Shown here: piece by piece, positions 30,641-39,219 of the stretch
Position numbering within the stretch: position 1 is the stretch's first letter
How the letters are laid out: each line of letters begins with the position of its first letter
DNA from: Mannheimia haemolytica
GTDB lineage: Bacteria > Pseudomonadota > Gammaproteobacteria > Enterobacterales > Pasteurellaceae
Direction: 5' to 3'
Length of the DNA: 64,000 nt
NCBI GenBank assembly: GCA_900638155.1
Contig: LR134495.1
Coordinates: 682,001 to 746,000, forward strand
Translations under genes and position numbers: made by a program
The notes under the pieces: generated by a model
What the model was told of the DNA's origin: nothing
Database searches by the model: none
The model's input: the letters and a program-made list of their open reading frames with translations, nothing else

Positions 30641-30700
30641 TGAGAGCTAGATCACAGAAATGATAATTTAAATAGAATAAATTTGAAATAAAAATTTCAT
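30641..30700 (+). promoter_or_regulatory. iolC control region: CRP site and IolR-like palindrome
   Basis: TGAGAGCTAGATCACA at 30641-30656 is a CRP-like site with one change from TGTGA-N6-TCACA. TTTGAAATAAAAATTTCAT at 30682-30700 carries another GAAA-N6-TTTC palindrome, followed by a -10-like TATGAT at 30706-30711. The layout mirrors that of divergent iolD. Confidence 0.65.
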
Positions 30701-30752
30701 TTTTGTATGATGTATAGTGTGTATTCAAATTTACTTGTTGAAAGGAGCGGTT

Positions 30753-32669
30753 ATGGCAACAGTTAATCATCAAGATCGTCCATTGGATCTTATCTGTTTA
30801 GGGCGTGTGGCGGTGGATTTGTACGGGCAACAAATCGGTTCCCGTTTGGAAGAGATGACCACATTTTCAAAATACCTCGGCGGCTCGTCAGGCAATGTGG
30901 CTTACGGTACAGCAGTGCAAGGTTTACGTTCCTCAATGCTGGCAAGAGTTGGTGACGAACATATGGGGCGTTTTCTGCGTGAAGAGCTACAAAGCGTGGG
31001 CGTGGACACCAGTCATTTAATTACCGATAAAGAACGCTTAACCGCACTGGTTATTCTCGGCATTAAAGATAAAGAGACTTTTCCGCTGATTTTCTATCGT
31101 GATAACTGTGCGGATATGGCAATCACCAAAGACGATTTTAGCGAAGCCTATATTGCTTCCAGCCGTTGCTTGGCAATTACCGGCACTCACCTATCAAACC
31201 CAAAAACCCGTGAAGCGGTGCTGACTGCACTCGAATATGCGGGTAGAAATGAGGTAAAACGAGCGTTAGATATTGATTATCGCCCTGTGTTATGGGGATT
31301 AACCTCACTCGGTGATGGCGAAACCCGTTATATTGATAGTGCCGAAGTCACCAAATCGCTACAAGAAGTATTGCACCATTTCGATCTGATTGTCGGTACA
31401 GAGGAAGAATTTCATATCGCAGGCGGTTCGACCGATACACTCACGGCACTCAAAAATGTGCGTAAAGTCTCCAATGCCGTATTGGTGTGTAAACGTGGTG
31501 CATTAGGTTGTTCAGTATTTGAAGGCGAGCTGCCGAATGATTTAGACGGTGGCTTGAATGTGTACGGCGTACGTGTAGAAGTGCTGAACGTGCTGGGTGC
31601 AGGCGATGCCTTTATGTCGGGCTTACTGCGTGGCTACTTAAATAACGAAGGTTGGGAACAAGCATGCCGCTATGCCAATGCGTGCGGAGCGTTAGTGGTA
31701 TCTCGTCACGGCTGTTCACCGGCAATGCCGACTAAACGTGAACTTGACGATTATCTAACCCGTGCAGAGAGTGTACCACGTCCAGATTTAGATGAGCGTT
31801 TAAACCACTTACACCGTGTCACCACCCGCAAAAAACAGTGGGAAAATCTCTGCATTTTTGCTTTCGATCACCGCAAACAGTTGGTGGATATGGCAAATAA
31901 AGTTGGGGCAGATCTTGCTCGCATACCGAAACTGAAACAGCTGCTATTAAAAGCGATGGAACAAACCGCAACTCAATCCGGCTTACCACAAAATCAAGCA
32001 GGGATCCTAGCCGATACCACTTTCGGGCAAGATGCACTTAATGAGATTACCGGCAAAGATTACTGGATTGCCCGCCCGATTGAAGAGCCATCTTCCCGTC
32101 CGCTGGAATTAGAGTATGGCGATTTAGGTTCTCAACTGGCATCATTCCCACGCGATCACGTCATCAAATGCTTGGCATTTTACCACCCTAATGATGAAAG
32201 CGGTTTAAAAGCCCGCCAAGATCGCAAACTAAAAGAGGTATATCAAGCCTGTTGCCGTACCGGTCACGAGCTATTGTTGGAAATTATTCTGCCTGCTGAT
32301 ATGCCACAGAGTGAGGCTTTCTATAACCAAGCGATAGCACATTTCTATCAGCTTGGCATTAAGCCGGAATGGTGGAAATTGCCGGGTGTTTCTCACGCAC
32401 AATGGCAAGCGATTTCCGTTACCATTGAGGCAAATGATCCGGACTGTCGTGGTATTTTAATTTTAGGTTTAGATGCCCCGTTAGAGGTGTTTAAAGACAC
32501 CTTTGAACAGGCAAAAGGCTGTGAGAAAGTGAAAGGCTTTGCAGTCGGCCGCACCATTTTCGGTGAACCGTCCGAAAAATGGCTTGCCGGTGAATTGGAC
32601 GACAACGCCTTAATTTCAGCGGTGTCGGAAAAATATCGCACGTTAATCGATCTCTGGCAGCAACGTTAA
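30753..32669 (+). CDS. iolC: 5-dehydro-2-deoxygluconokinase fused to a DUF2090 aldolase-like domain
   Basis: The N-terminal part (about residues 1-325) is a PfkB-family kinase that phosphorylates 2-deoxy-5-keto-D-gluconate: YLGGSSGNVAYG near residue 50 and the catalytic D285 in GAGDAFMSG. The C-terminal part (about 330-638) is DUF2090, an aldolase-like barrel (FAFDHRKQL, GILADTTFGQDAL, GFAVGRTIF). In other bacteria a separate aldolase, IolJ, splits the product; none is present here, so this domain probably does it. The ATG at 30753 with AAGGAG is preferred to GTG/ATG codons farther upstream. Divergent from iolD. Confidence 0.94.
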   Translation: MATVNHQDRPLDLICLGRVAVDLYGQQIGSRLEEMTTFSKYLGGSSGNVAYGTAVQGLRSSMLARVGDEHMGRFLREELQSVGVDTSHLITDKERLTALVILGIKDKETFPLIFYRDNCADMAITKDDFSEAYIASSRCLAITGTHLSNPKTREAVLTALEYAGRNEVKRALDIDYRPVLWGLTSLGDGETRYIDSAEVTKSLQEVLHHFDLIVGTEEEFHIAGGSTDTLTALKNVRKVSNAVLVCKRGALGCSVFEGELPNDLDGGLNVYGVRVEVLNVLGAGDAFMSGLLRGYLNNEGWEQACRYANACGALVVSRHGCSPAMPTKRELDDYLTRAESVPRPDLDERLNHLHRVTTRKKQWENLCIFAFDHRKQLVDMANKVGADLARIPKLKQLLLKAMEQTATQSGLPQNQAGILADTTFGQDALNEITGKDYWIARPIEEPSSRPLELEYGDLGSQLASFPRDHVIKCLAFYHPNDESGLKARQDRKLKEVYQACCRTGHELLLEIILPADMPQSEAFYNQAIAHFYQLGIKPEWWKLPGVSHAQWQAISVTIEANDPDCRGILILGLDAPLEVFKDTFEQAKGCEKVKGFAVGRTIFGEPSEKWLAGELDDNALISAVSEKYRTLIDLWQQR

Positions 32670-32686
32670 TCATATTGCTTTAAGTG

Positions 32687-32732
32687 AAAACCCCTTAGCT
32701 TATAGTATTGAGCAAGGGGTTTTGTTTTGCAA
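32687..32732 (+). terminator. Intrinsic terminator after iolC
   Basis: AAAACCCCTT at 32687-32696 and AAGGGGTTTT at 32714-32723 form a 10-bp stem, with inner AGCT/GAGC bases able to extend it, followed by GTTTTGC. Confidence 0.8.
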
Positions 32733-32833
32733 AAAATCCGGCTAAACAGACCGCTTGCCAGTCGTAAAAATGCCCGAATTTTCCTAAAAAAGCGAATATC
32801 GGGCATTTCTCGACCGGTTTATCGCAGAATAAG

Positions 32834-32923
32834 TGTGATGAAGTTCACATTTCATACATAAACCCCGCCCTTTTTACTGAAACAAATTGTTTTGTTTTTC
32901 TTAAAATGGAAAATATATTTCAG
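32834..32923 (+). promoter_or_regulatory. Fucosidase-PTS promoter: perfect CRP site and IolR-like palindrome
   Basis: TGTGATGAAGTTCACA at 32834-32849 is an exact TGTGA-N6-TCACA site. ATGGAAAATATATTTCAG at 32906-32923 fits TGRAA-N6-TTTCA and lies about 35 bases before the fucosidase ATG, next to a -10-like TAAAAT at 32902-32907. The arrangement is that of the iol promoters, which suggests shared control by CRP and the RpiR-type regulator. Confidence 0.65.
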
Positions 32924-32957
32924 TTTATTTCCATTTAGATTCAATAGGAGTCTGTGT

Positions 32958-34298
32958 ATGAGTTGCAAAACTTCACCAAAACGTTTCCACGCCAGTTGGG
33001 AATCGATTAAACAACACCAAGTGCCGGAATGGTACGAAGATGCCAAATTCGGGATTTTTATTCACTGGGGAATTTACTCCGTCCCCGCCTTTGCACCACC
33101 GACTTGTCAATTAGGTGAAATTGATATTGATGAACAATGGTTCTGCAATAACCCTTATGCGGAATGGTATTTTAATTCCATCAATGTCAAAAAAGGCCCG
33201 ACCTATGAACATCATATCAAAACTTATGGCGAATCCTTTGCCTATAACGACTTCCTGCCACTATGGAAAGCGGAAAAATGGCAACCAGCAGAATGGGCGA
33301 AACTGTTTGCCAAAGCCGGCGCAAAATATGTGGTATTAACCACAAAACATCACGATGGTTTCTGTCTCTATCCAAGTAAATATACCGATTTCAACTGCAC
33401 ACAAGCCGGACCGAAGCGAGATTTAATGGGCGAGCTGACAGAAAATGTGCGTGAGCAAGGCTTAAAAATGGGAGCCTACTACTCGGGCATTATTGACTGG
33501 ACATATTCCTCCGCCCCGATTTTCACCGAAAGTCAAAACTTCTCAAACGCTTGCCCGACTTACGAATATGCTGACTACGCCTATAAACAAGTGGTAGAGC
33601 TGATCGACCGCTATAAACCTGATGTGCTTTGGAATGACATCGGCTGGCCAAAAGTCGGCGAGCATATGTTACCACACCTATTTGCTCACTATTACAACAG
33701 CGTTCAAGAGGGGGTGGTGGACGACCGCTGGAACAAACTCTGGTGTGATTTCACCTCCAAAGAATACAAGCACGGCGTGGCTTCTCGTGATAAAAAATGG
33801 GAAATGTGCCGTGGTATGGGCTTATCGTTCGGTTATAACCAAGTGGAAGACGAAAGCCATTTGATTTCGGTGAAAGACTTAATTTCCCTATTGGTAGAAA
33901 CCGTCGCTGACAACGGCAATTTATTGCTGAATATCGGCCCGAAAGCAGACGGCACTATTCCGCAAGAGCAGGTTGAACGCTTATTAGCACTGGGTAACTG
34001 GCTGGAAATAAATGGAGAGGGAATCTATAAATCCCGTTGTAGCCGACACCAAACCGAGCAAATCGGTGATGTGACCTATCGTTATACCAAAGTTGGGGCG
34101 GATCTCTATCTCTACATTGATGGCCTAACCGAAGCCCAAACCAGCTTGCCACTGTCGGTTTATGGTGAGCTACAAGCACTCAATACCGACCTGAAATTTA
34201 CCATTGAAAACACTGCACAAGGCAGAGTGTTACATATTCAAAACTACCAACCGGATTGGTATGTATTAGGCTTTAAAATTGCAGATGGGGAGAAATAG
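32958..34298 (+). CDS. Alpha-L-fucosidase, family GH29, cytoplasmic
   Basis: Hydrolyses terminal alpha-L-fucose from short glycans. 446 residues. GH29 marks: EWYEDAKFGIFIHWGIYSVPA near residue 22 (key part FGIFIHWG), KYVVLTTKHHDGFC near 125, and the catalytic nucleophile D227 in DVLWNDIGWP. There is no signal peptide (start MSCKTSPKRFHASW), so it acts in the cytoplasm on an imported substrate. The ATG at 32958 with AATAGGAG is preferred to an earlier in-frame ATG. The PTS EIIC gene starts two bases after its stop, pointing to a fucosyl-oligosaccharide taken up by the PTS. Confidence 0.9.
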   Translation: MSCKTSPKRFHASWESIKQHQVPEWYEDAKFGIFIHWGIYSVPAFAPPTCQLGEIDIDEQWFCNNPYAEWYFNSINVKKGPTYEHHIKTYGESFAYNDFLPLWKAEKWQPAEWAKLFAKAGAKYVVLTTKHHDGFCLYPSKYTDFNCTQAGPKRDLMGELTENVREQGLKMGAYYSGIIDWTYSSAPIFTESQNFSNACPTYEYADYAYKQVVELIDRYKPDVLWNDIGWPKVGEHMLPHLFAHYYNSVQEGVVDDRWNKLWCDFTSKEYKHGVASRDKKWEMCRGMGLSFGYNQVEDESHLISVKDLISLLVETVADNGNLLLNIGPKADGTIPQEQVERLLALGNWLEINGEGIYKSRCSRHQTEQIGDVTYRYTKVGADLYLYIDGLTEAQTSLPLSVYGELQALNTDLKFTIENTAQGRVLHIQNYQPDWYVLGFKIADGEK

Positions 34299-34300
34299 GT

Positions 34301-35641
34301 ATGTCTGTTTCACAACGCTTTATTAACTTTATGAATACCCACGTTGCCCCAGTGGCACGCCGAATGGAAAATCAACCGCATATTTCCGCTATTCGAGACG
34401 GTTTTATTGTAGTGTTACCATTCTTAATTGTCGGCAGCTTTATTATGATTTTGCTAATTCCACCATTTGATGAAAATACCCAAAATGCTTTCGGGCAAGC
34501 TTGGTGGCGTTTTGCTAACTGGGCAAGTCCCTACGGTTGGAATTTCTTCCAAATGTCATTTAATGCGATTTCATTATTTACCTCTGCCAGTATCGCCTAC
34601 AACCTTGCCAAAGCTTATAAAAGAGAGCCTTTACCAGCGGCATTTCTCTCGGTAATGGCATTTTTGTTGGTGGCTGCACCGGTCAAAGACGGAATGATGG
34701 ATATTAAATTCTTCGGCGGTATTGGGCTATTCTCTGCGATTTTTATTGCCATTTATTCGGTAGAAATGACCCGCTTGTTGGAGTTCTTAAAAATTAAAAT
34801 CCGCTTACCGAAAGAAGTGCCGCACGCAGTGGCAGAGTCTTTGAATATCGTGATTCCAATTTTAGCGATTTTACTGACTCTCTATCCGTTTTCCATTTGG
34901 GTGGAAAGTGCCACAGGTCGTAATATTCCACAACTGATTATGGACTTTATGGCGCCATTGATTGCTGTGAGTGACTCACTAGGGGCAATTTGCTTGTTCG
35001 TTATTGCTACCCATTTGCTCTGGTTCTTAGGCATTAACGGCTCATTGGTACTAATGCAACTTTGGACACCATTCCTACTGCAAAATATGGCGGCAAATTT
35101 AGCAGCATTCCAGGCCGGTGAACCGCTCCCCTTTATCATCACTAACTCCTTCTGGGATTTCTACATCGTACACGGGGCAAGTGGTGGTGTAATAGCCTTG
35201 GCATTCCTGCTGGTACGCAGTAAATCGGCACACTTACGCTCTATCGGTAAAATTGGCTTGGTTCCGTCCTTCTTCTCTATCGGTGAACCAATCGTGTATG
35301 GTGTGCCAATGGTCGTCAATCCACTTTTCTTTATTCCTCTGATTTTCGCACCACTAGCGAATGCGGTTATTGCCTACCTGATTTTAGATTTTAACCTTAT
35401 TCACCGTGTTTACTTGATGGCACCGTGGACAACACCTGCACCGATTGGGGCATATCTGGTTTCTGCCGGTGATATTTGGGCACCAATTTTAAGTATTGCA
35501 CTGATTATTTTGGATATTGTGATCTACTATCCATTCTTCAAAATGTATGAAAAAGTCTGCGTCGAGAAAGAAAAAGCACAAAATCTAGATGAAAAAGCAC
35601 AACAGGAGTTGCTAGAAAAAGCACGAATGGCAGCACAATAA
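34301..35641 (+). CDS. PTS EIIC component, lactose/cellobiose family
   Basis: Sugar-translocating membrane subunit of a phosphotransferase system. 446 residues with about ten hydrophobic segments. Family marks are HLLWFLGINGSLVL near residue 243, FFSIGEPIVYGVPMVVNP near 325 and the end segment MAPWTTPAPIGAYL near 380. It has no fused EIIA or EIIB, and no Lac/Cel-type EIIA or EIIB gene lies in the window. It is the partner of the GH29 fucosidase gene two bases upstream. The nearest free EIIB (36646-36888) is of the glucose family, an unusual combination. Confidence 0.88.
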   Translation: MSVSQRFINFMNTHVAPVARRMENQPHISAIRDGFIVVLPFLIVGSFIMILLIPPFDENTQNAFGQAWWRFANWASPYGWNFFQMSFNAISLFTSASIAYNLAKAYKREPLPAAFLSVMAFLLVAAPVKDGMMDIKFFGGIGLFSAIFIAIYSVEMTRLLEFLKIKIRLPKEVPHAVAESLNIVIPILAILLTLYPFSIWVESATGRNIPQLIMDFMAPLIAVSDSLGAICLFVIATHLLWFLGINGSLVLMQLWTPFLLQNMAANLAAFQAGEPLPFIITNSFWDFYIVHGASGGVIALAFLLVRSKSAHLRSIGKIGLVPSFFSIGEPIVYGVPMVVNPLFFIPLIFAPLANAVIAYLILDFNLIHRVYLMAPWTTPAPIGAYLVSAGDIWAPILSIALIILDIVIYYPFFKMYEKVCVEKEKAQNLDEKAQQELLEKARMAAQ

Positions 35642-35665
35642 CACTTATTTCTAGCGTAATTGAGA

Positions 35666-35697
35666 GGGGCTAATCGAAAGATTAGCCCCTATTTTTG
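35666..35697 (+). terminator. Intrinsic terminator after the fucosidase-PTS operon
   Basis: GGGGCTAATC at 35666-35675 and GATTAGCCCC at 35680-35689 form a perfect stem around a GAAA tetraloop, followed by TATTTTTGC. Confidence 0.92.
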
Positions 35698-35740
35698 CAA
35701 AAAATTGGCAAAATTTATCCGCTTGTAAACAAGAAAAGCG

Positions 35741-35762
35741 TATAATGAAATAAAAAATTCAA
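35741..35762 (+). promoter_or_regulatory. Promoter of the RpiR-type gene with overlapping IolR-like site
   Basis: A perfect -10 TATAAT at 35741-35746 is overlapped by ATGAAATAAAAAATTC at 35745-35760, a GAAA-N6-TTTC palindrome with one changed base (ATTC). Its place over the -10 suggests that the regulator represses its own gene. Confidence 0.55.
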
Positions 35763-35778
35763 GCAGAGATAATTTGAA

Positions 35779-36603
35779 ATGAATGGACCTACTCAATTAG
35801 CACATTTTCAAGAACAAATCCGAAAAGAGTATGACGGACTAAGTAAACGTTTAAAACAAGTGGCACAGTATGTGCTGGATAATGGCAACAGCGTGGTGTT
35901 TGATACGGTTTCTACCATTGCCGAACGTGCAGGTGTTCCGCCTTCCACCTTAATCCGTTTTGCCAATGCGTTTGGATTTAGTGGTTTTAATGAAATTAAA
36001 CAGCTTTATCGCCAAGATATGATGGAAGGCACATCACGTTACACCGAACGTGTGCAACTTTTTCGTCAAATTGAACCGCTTGATGAGCAAAACAGTGAGC
36101 TCAATCATATTTTAGATGTGTTCGTACAGGGTAATACGCAGGCACTGCAACAGTTATCGACACAAATCAGCGAAGAGCAGTTAGCACAAACGGTGGATAT
36201 TTTACACAATGCTAAACGCATTTTTATTGTGGGTTTAAAACGCTCATTCAGCATTGCAAACTACCTAAATTATGCTTTGCACCATTTGGATTATGATGTT
36301 TTTATGATTGATGGTTCCGGCGGTATGTTTGACGAGCAATTAAGCCGAATCCGTGAAGGTGATGCGGTGGTTGCGGTGAGCTTTTCCCCGTATGCAAATG
36401 AAACGCTTAATGTAGTGACTGCAACTGCCAGACCGGGCGTAAAACACATTGCAATCACTGATAGCCAACTTAGCCCGCTCCTTTCATTTAGCGATGTGTC
36501 GTTTATTATTAAGGAAGCACAGGTGAGCGGTTTTCGCTCTCAGTGTGCCACAATGACGCTGGCACAAACAATCGCTGTTTCACTAGCGTTGAAAAAAGCT
36601 TAG
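35779..36603 (+). CDS. iolR: MurR/RpiR-family transcriptional regulator, probable IolR
   Basis: 274 residues: N-terminal RpiR helix-turn-helix (VSTIAERAGVPPSTLIRFANAFGFSGFNE in part, about residues 42-70) and a C-terminal SIS sugar-phosphate-binding domain (about 130-265, FIVGLKRSFSIANYL and VSFSPYANETLNVV). It closes the inositol locus, and a palindrome of the type bound by RpiR-type IolR (GGAA-N6-TTCC in Sinorhizobium, GAAA-N6-TTTC here) lies before iolB/iolA, the ABC operon, iolD, iolC, the fucosidase gene and itself. Effector and targets are inferred. It could instead respond to a fucosyl sugar phosphate. Confidence 0.75.
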   Translation: MNGPTQLAHFQEQIRKEYDGLSKRLKQVAQYVLDNGNSVVFDTVSTIAERAGVPPSTLIRFANAFGFSGFNEIKQLYRQDMMEGTSRYTERVQLFRQIEPLDEQNSELNHILDVFVQGNTQALQQLSTQISEEQLAQTVDILHNAKRIFIVGLKRSFSIANYLNYALHHLDYDVFMIDGSGGMFDEQLSRIREGDAVVAVSFSPYANETLNVVTATARPGVKHIAITDSQLSPLLSFSDVSFIIKEAQVSGFRSQCATMTLAQTIAVSLALKKA

Positions 36604-36610
36604 AGTCAGA

Positions 36611-36644
36611 AAGGAAAGACCTGCGTAAATGCAGGTCTTTCCTT
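36611..36644. terminator. Bidirectional terminator between iolR and the EIIB gene
   Basis: AAGGAAAGACCTGC at 36611-36624 and GCAGGTCTTTCCTT at 36631-36644 form a perfect 14-bp stem with loop GTAAAT, between two convergent genes. Confidence 0.85.
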
Positions 36645-36645
36645 A

Positions 36646-36888
36646 TTAGCCGATTAAAGCGTTAATTTCATCACGATACTGACCGGCTTTTGCACCAAAA
36701 ATAATTTGTTGCGTATCACCGACTTTAATGACATCAACAGCACCGAGTTTTTTCAATGCCGACTTCTTCAATAAACTGTTATTGTGTAACACCACGCGTA
36801 AACGAGTTAAACAAGCTTCAACTTGCTTGATATTCTCTTTGTTTCCTAAAGCATTAATAATTTCTAGAATGACCGATTTCTCAGACAT
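36646..36888 (-). CDS. Free-standing PTS EIIB domain, glucose family
   Basis: An 80-residue protein consisting only of a glucose-family EIIB domain, which in larger permeases passes phosphate from EIIA to the sugar. The phosphorylation site C26 lies in the motif VEACLTRLRVVL, and the rest (LKKLGAVDVIKVGDTQQIIFG) fits the family. GGAGG precedes the ATG. It stands alone, convergent with iolR. Its donor could be the general glucose EIIA (Crr, not in this window) or the EIIA domain of BglF at 45990. Whether it serves the fucosidase-linked EIIC is open. Confidence 0.85.
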   Translation of the reverse strand: MSEKSVILEIINALGNKENIKQVEACLTRLRVVLHNNSLLKKSALKKLGAVDVIKVGDTQQIIFGAKAGQYRDEINALIG

Positions 36889-37033
36889 ATTTCCTCCATA
36901 CCTATTTATATTTAAAACTCTTATTATGATATTTTAAACATTTTCTGATGGTTAGAACAATTTTTATTAGTAATTTGTATAAAAAAACGCTAAATGTATC
37001 TTTCTTTAAAAGAGTCACATCAATGAATCTCCC

Positions 37034-37061
37034 TTGTCTTTTCGCAAAAAATCTGTATAAT
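37034..37061 (+). promoter_or_regulatory. Probable promoter of the rpsP operon
   Basis: A -35-like TTGTCT at 37034-37039 and a perfect -10 TATAAT at 37056-37061 are separated by 16 bases. It gives a leader of about 85 bases before rpsP. Confidence 0.6.
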
Positions 37062-37090
37062 TTGACCGCTTGTTTTCTCTTTTGAAACAA

Positions 37091-37128
37091 GTTCGTTACC
37101 CTCACCTCGAACGAGGGTTTATTTTTTA
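37091..37128 (+). promoter_or_regulatory. rpsP leader with alternative hairpins
   Basis: GTTCG at 37091-37095 can pair with CGAAC at 37108-37112, while ACCCTC at 37098-37103 can pair with GAGGGT at 37113-37118, followed by TTATTTTTT. The two pairings exclude each other, which is the form of an attenuator. The stems are short, so a function is only suggested. Confidence 0.4.
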
Positions 37129-37152
37129 CTATCAACATTTAGAGGAAAGGTT

Positions 37153-37401
37153 ATGGTAACCATTCGTTTAACTCGTGGCGGAGCTAAAAAACGCCCATTT
37201 TACCAAATCGTGGTAGCGGACAGCCGTTCACCTCGTGATGGTCGCTTTATCGAGCGTATCGGTTTCTTCAATCCATTAGCAGCAGGTCAAGCTGAGCGTT
37301 TACGCTTAGATGTGGCTAAAGTAGATGCTTGGGTTGCTAAAGGTGCTGATTTATCAGACCGTGTTGCTTCTTTAGTAAAAGAAGCTCGCAAAGCAGCTTA
37401 A
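37153..37401 (+). CDS. rpsP: 30S ribosomal protein S16 (bS16)
   Basis: Small-subunit assembly protein. 82 residues, starting [20 protein letters not shown], the usual family length. AGAGGAAAGG precedes the ATG. First gene of the conserved rpsP-rimM-trmD-rplS operon, here behind a clear promoter and a leader with alternative hairpins. Confidence 0.98.
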   Translation: MVTIRLTRGGAKKRPFYQIVVADSRSPRDGRFIERIGFFNPLAAGQAERLRLDVAKVDAWVAKGADLSDRVASLVKEARKAA

Positions 37402-37433
37402 TTTTTAAGCCAAAATTAAATAAGTAGGTGAGT

Positions 37434-37961
37434 ATGAGCGAACAAAAAATCGAAGTTGTCGGAAAATTAGGTTCAACCTATGGTATCCGTGGTTGGTTAC
37501 GTCTCTATTCATCGACAGAACAAACTGAGAGCATTTTCGACTATCAGCCGTGGTTTTTAAAAATTAAAGGTCAGTGGCAGCCGGTCGAATTAGAAAGTTG
37601 GCGTTATCACAGCAATGATTTGATTGTGAAATTAAAAGGCACGGAAGACCGTGAAGCTGCACAGTTATTAACCAATGCTGAAATCGGCGTGGATTTAGCT
37701 GTGTTTCCTGAATTGGAAGAGGGAGATTACTATTGGCACGATTTAATCGGTTGTTCGGTAGTAAACTTAGAGGGCTACACAATGGGAACAGTTGCCGAAA
37801 TGATGGAAACAGGTTCAAATGATGTGCTAGTGGTGCGTAATAACGGCAAAGATGCTTTCGGTAAACAAGAACGATTAATTCCGTTTTTGTATGAACAAGT
37901 AGTTAAAAGAGTAGATCTCGCCACCAAAACCATTACGGTGGAGTGGGACGCTGGTTTCTAA
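37434..37961 (+). CDS. rimM: Ribosome maturation factor RimM
   Basis: 16S rRNA-processing factor that binds S19 and helps assemble the 30S head. 175 residues with an N-terminal RimM barrel ([19 protein letters not shown], about residues 8-26) and a C-terminal PRC-barrel (about 95-175, [11 protein letters not shown]). The ATG at 37434 follows TAGGTGAGT; a GTG at 37428 in the same frame is less likely. Second gene of the operon. Confidence 0.96.
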   Translation: MSEQKIEVVGKLGSTYGIRGWLRLYSSTEQTESIFDYQPWFLKIKGQWQPVELESWRYHSNDLIVKLKGTEDREAAQLLTNAEIGVDLAVFPELEEGDYYWHDLIGCSVVNLEGYTMGTVAEMMETGSNDVLVVRNNGKDAFGKQERLIPFLYEQVVKRVDLATKTITVEWDAGF

Positions 37962-38005
37962 CCTCAGGTATGCGGTGAGCTTTGGAAAACATTTAAGGCG
38001 TTAAA

Positions 38006-38761
38006 ATGTGGATTGGTATTATTTCACTGTTCCCTGAAATGTTTAAAGCAATTACCGATTTCGGGGTGACAGGACGTGCAGTTAAACAAAATCTGCTGCA
38101 AGTTGAATGTTGGAATCCTCGTGATTTCACATTCGATAAACATAAAACCGTAGATGATCGCCCTTATGGCGGTGGTCCGGGAATGTTGATGATGGTGCAA
38201 CCTTTGCGTGATGCGATTCACGCAGCGAAAAAGGCGGCATTAGCAGTAGAAGGCGGTGAAGCTAAAGTGATTTATCTTTCGCCGCAAGGACGTAAACTCG
38301 ATCAAAACGGTGTGCAAACACTGGCTTCAAATCAGAAACTGATTTTAATCTGTGGACGATATGAAGGGGTTGATGAAAGATTGATTCAAACAGAAGTTGA
38401 TGAAGAATGGTCAATCGGTGATTACGTTCTCACAGGGGGAGAATTACCTGCAATGACATTAATTGATGCGGTTGCAAGGTTTGTTCCCGGCGTATTAGGC
38501 AAACAGGCTTCAGCGTTGGAGGATTCTTTCGCAGAGGGTTTATTAGATTGCCCACATTATACCCGCCCTGAAGTATTAGACGGTATGCCTGTTCCGGAAG
38601 TGCTGATGTCTGGACACCACGAACAAATTCGTAAATGGCGATTGGAACAATCGCTGGAACGAACGTGGTTAAGACGCCCTGAGCTATTGGATAGCCTAGC
38701 TCTGACTGACGAACAGCGTGTGTTGTTAGCTAAAATTAAAAAACGGCACAAAATCAGTTAA
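38006..38761 (+). CDS. trmD: tRNA (guanine-N1)-methyltransferase
   Basis: Methylates G37 of tRNAs next to the anticodon and prevents frameshifting. 251 residues of the SPOUT knotted-fold type. Visible marks: [13 protein letters not shown] at the start, [15 protein letters not shown] near residue 53, [13 protein letters not shown] near 115 and [15 protein letters not shown] near 133. Third gene of the rpsP operon. Confidence 0.98.
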   Translation: MWIGIISLFPEMFKAITDFGVTGRAVKQNLLQVECWNPRDFTFDKHKTVDDRPYGGGPGMLMMVQPLRDAIHAAKKAALAVEGGEAKVIYLSPQGRKLDQNGVQTLASNQKLILICGRYEGVDERLIQTEVDEEWSIGDYVLTGGELPAMTLIDAVARFVPGVLGKQASALEDSFAEGLLDCPHYTRPEVLDGMPVPEVLMSGHHEQIRKWRLEQSLERTWLRRPELLDSLALTDEQRVLLAKIKKRHKIS

Positions 38762-38775
38762 TTCTAGGATTATAG

Positions 38776-39138
<363 letters not shown>

Positions 39139-39162
39139 TTGTTACAAAGCAGTGAAATGCAC

Positions 39163-39197
39163 AAAAGCCTTGAGGAAACTCAAGGCTTTTGCTTTTT
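39163..39197 (+). terminator. Intrinsic terminator of the rpsP operon
   Basis: AAAAGCCTTGAG at 39163-39174 and CTCAAGGCTTTT at 39179-39190 form a perfect 12-bp stem around a GAAA tetraloop, followed by GCTTTTTG. Confidence 0.93.
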
Positions 39198-39219
39198 GTA
39201 CTTGCAAGCGGTTATTTTT

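Noticed and set aside
36902..37138. A 78-codon open frame on the minus strand between the EIIB gene and rpsP
   Set aside because: It covers the rpsP promoter and leader, is rich in Lys, Leu and Phe as expected from AT-rich noncoding DNA, and has no good ribosome binding site.
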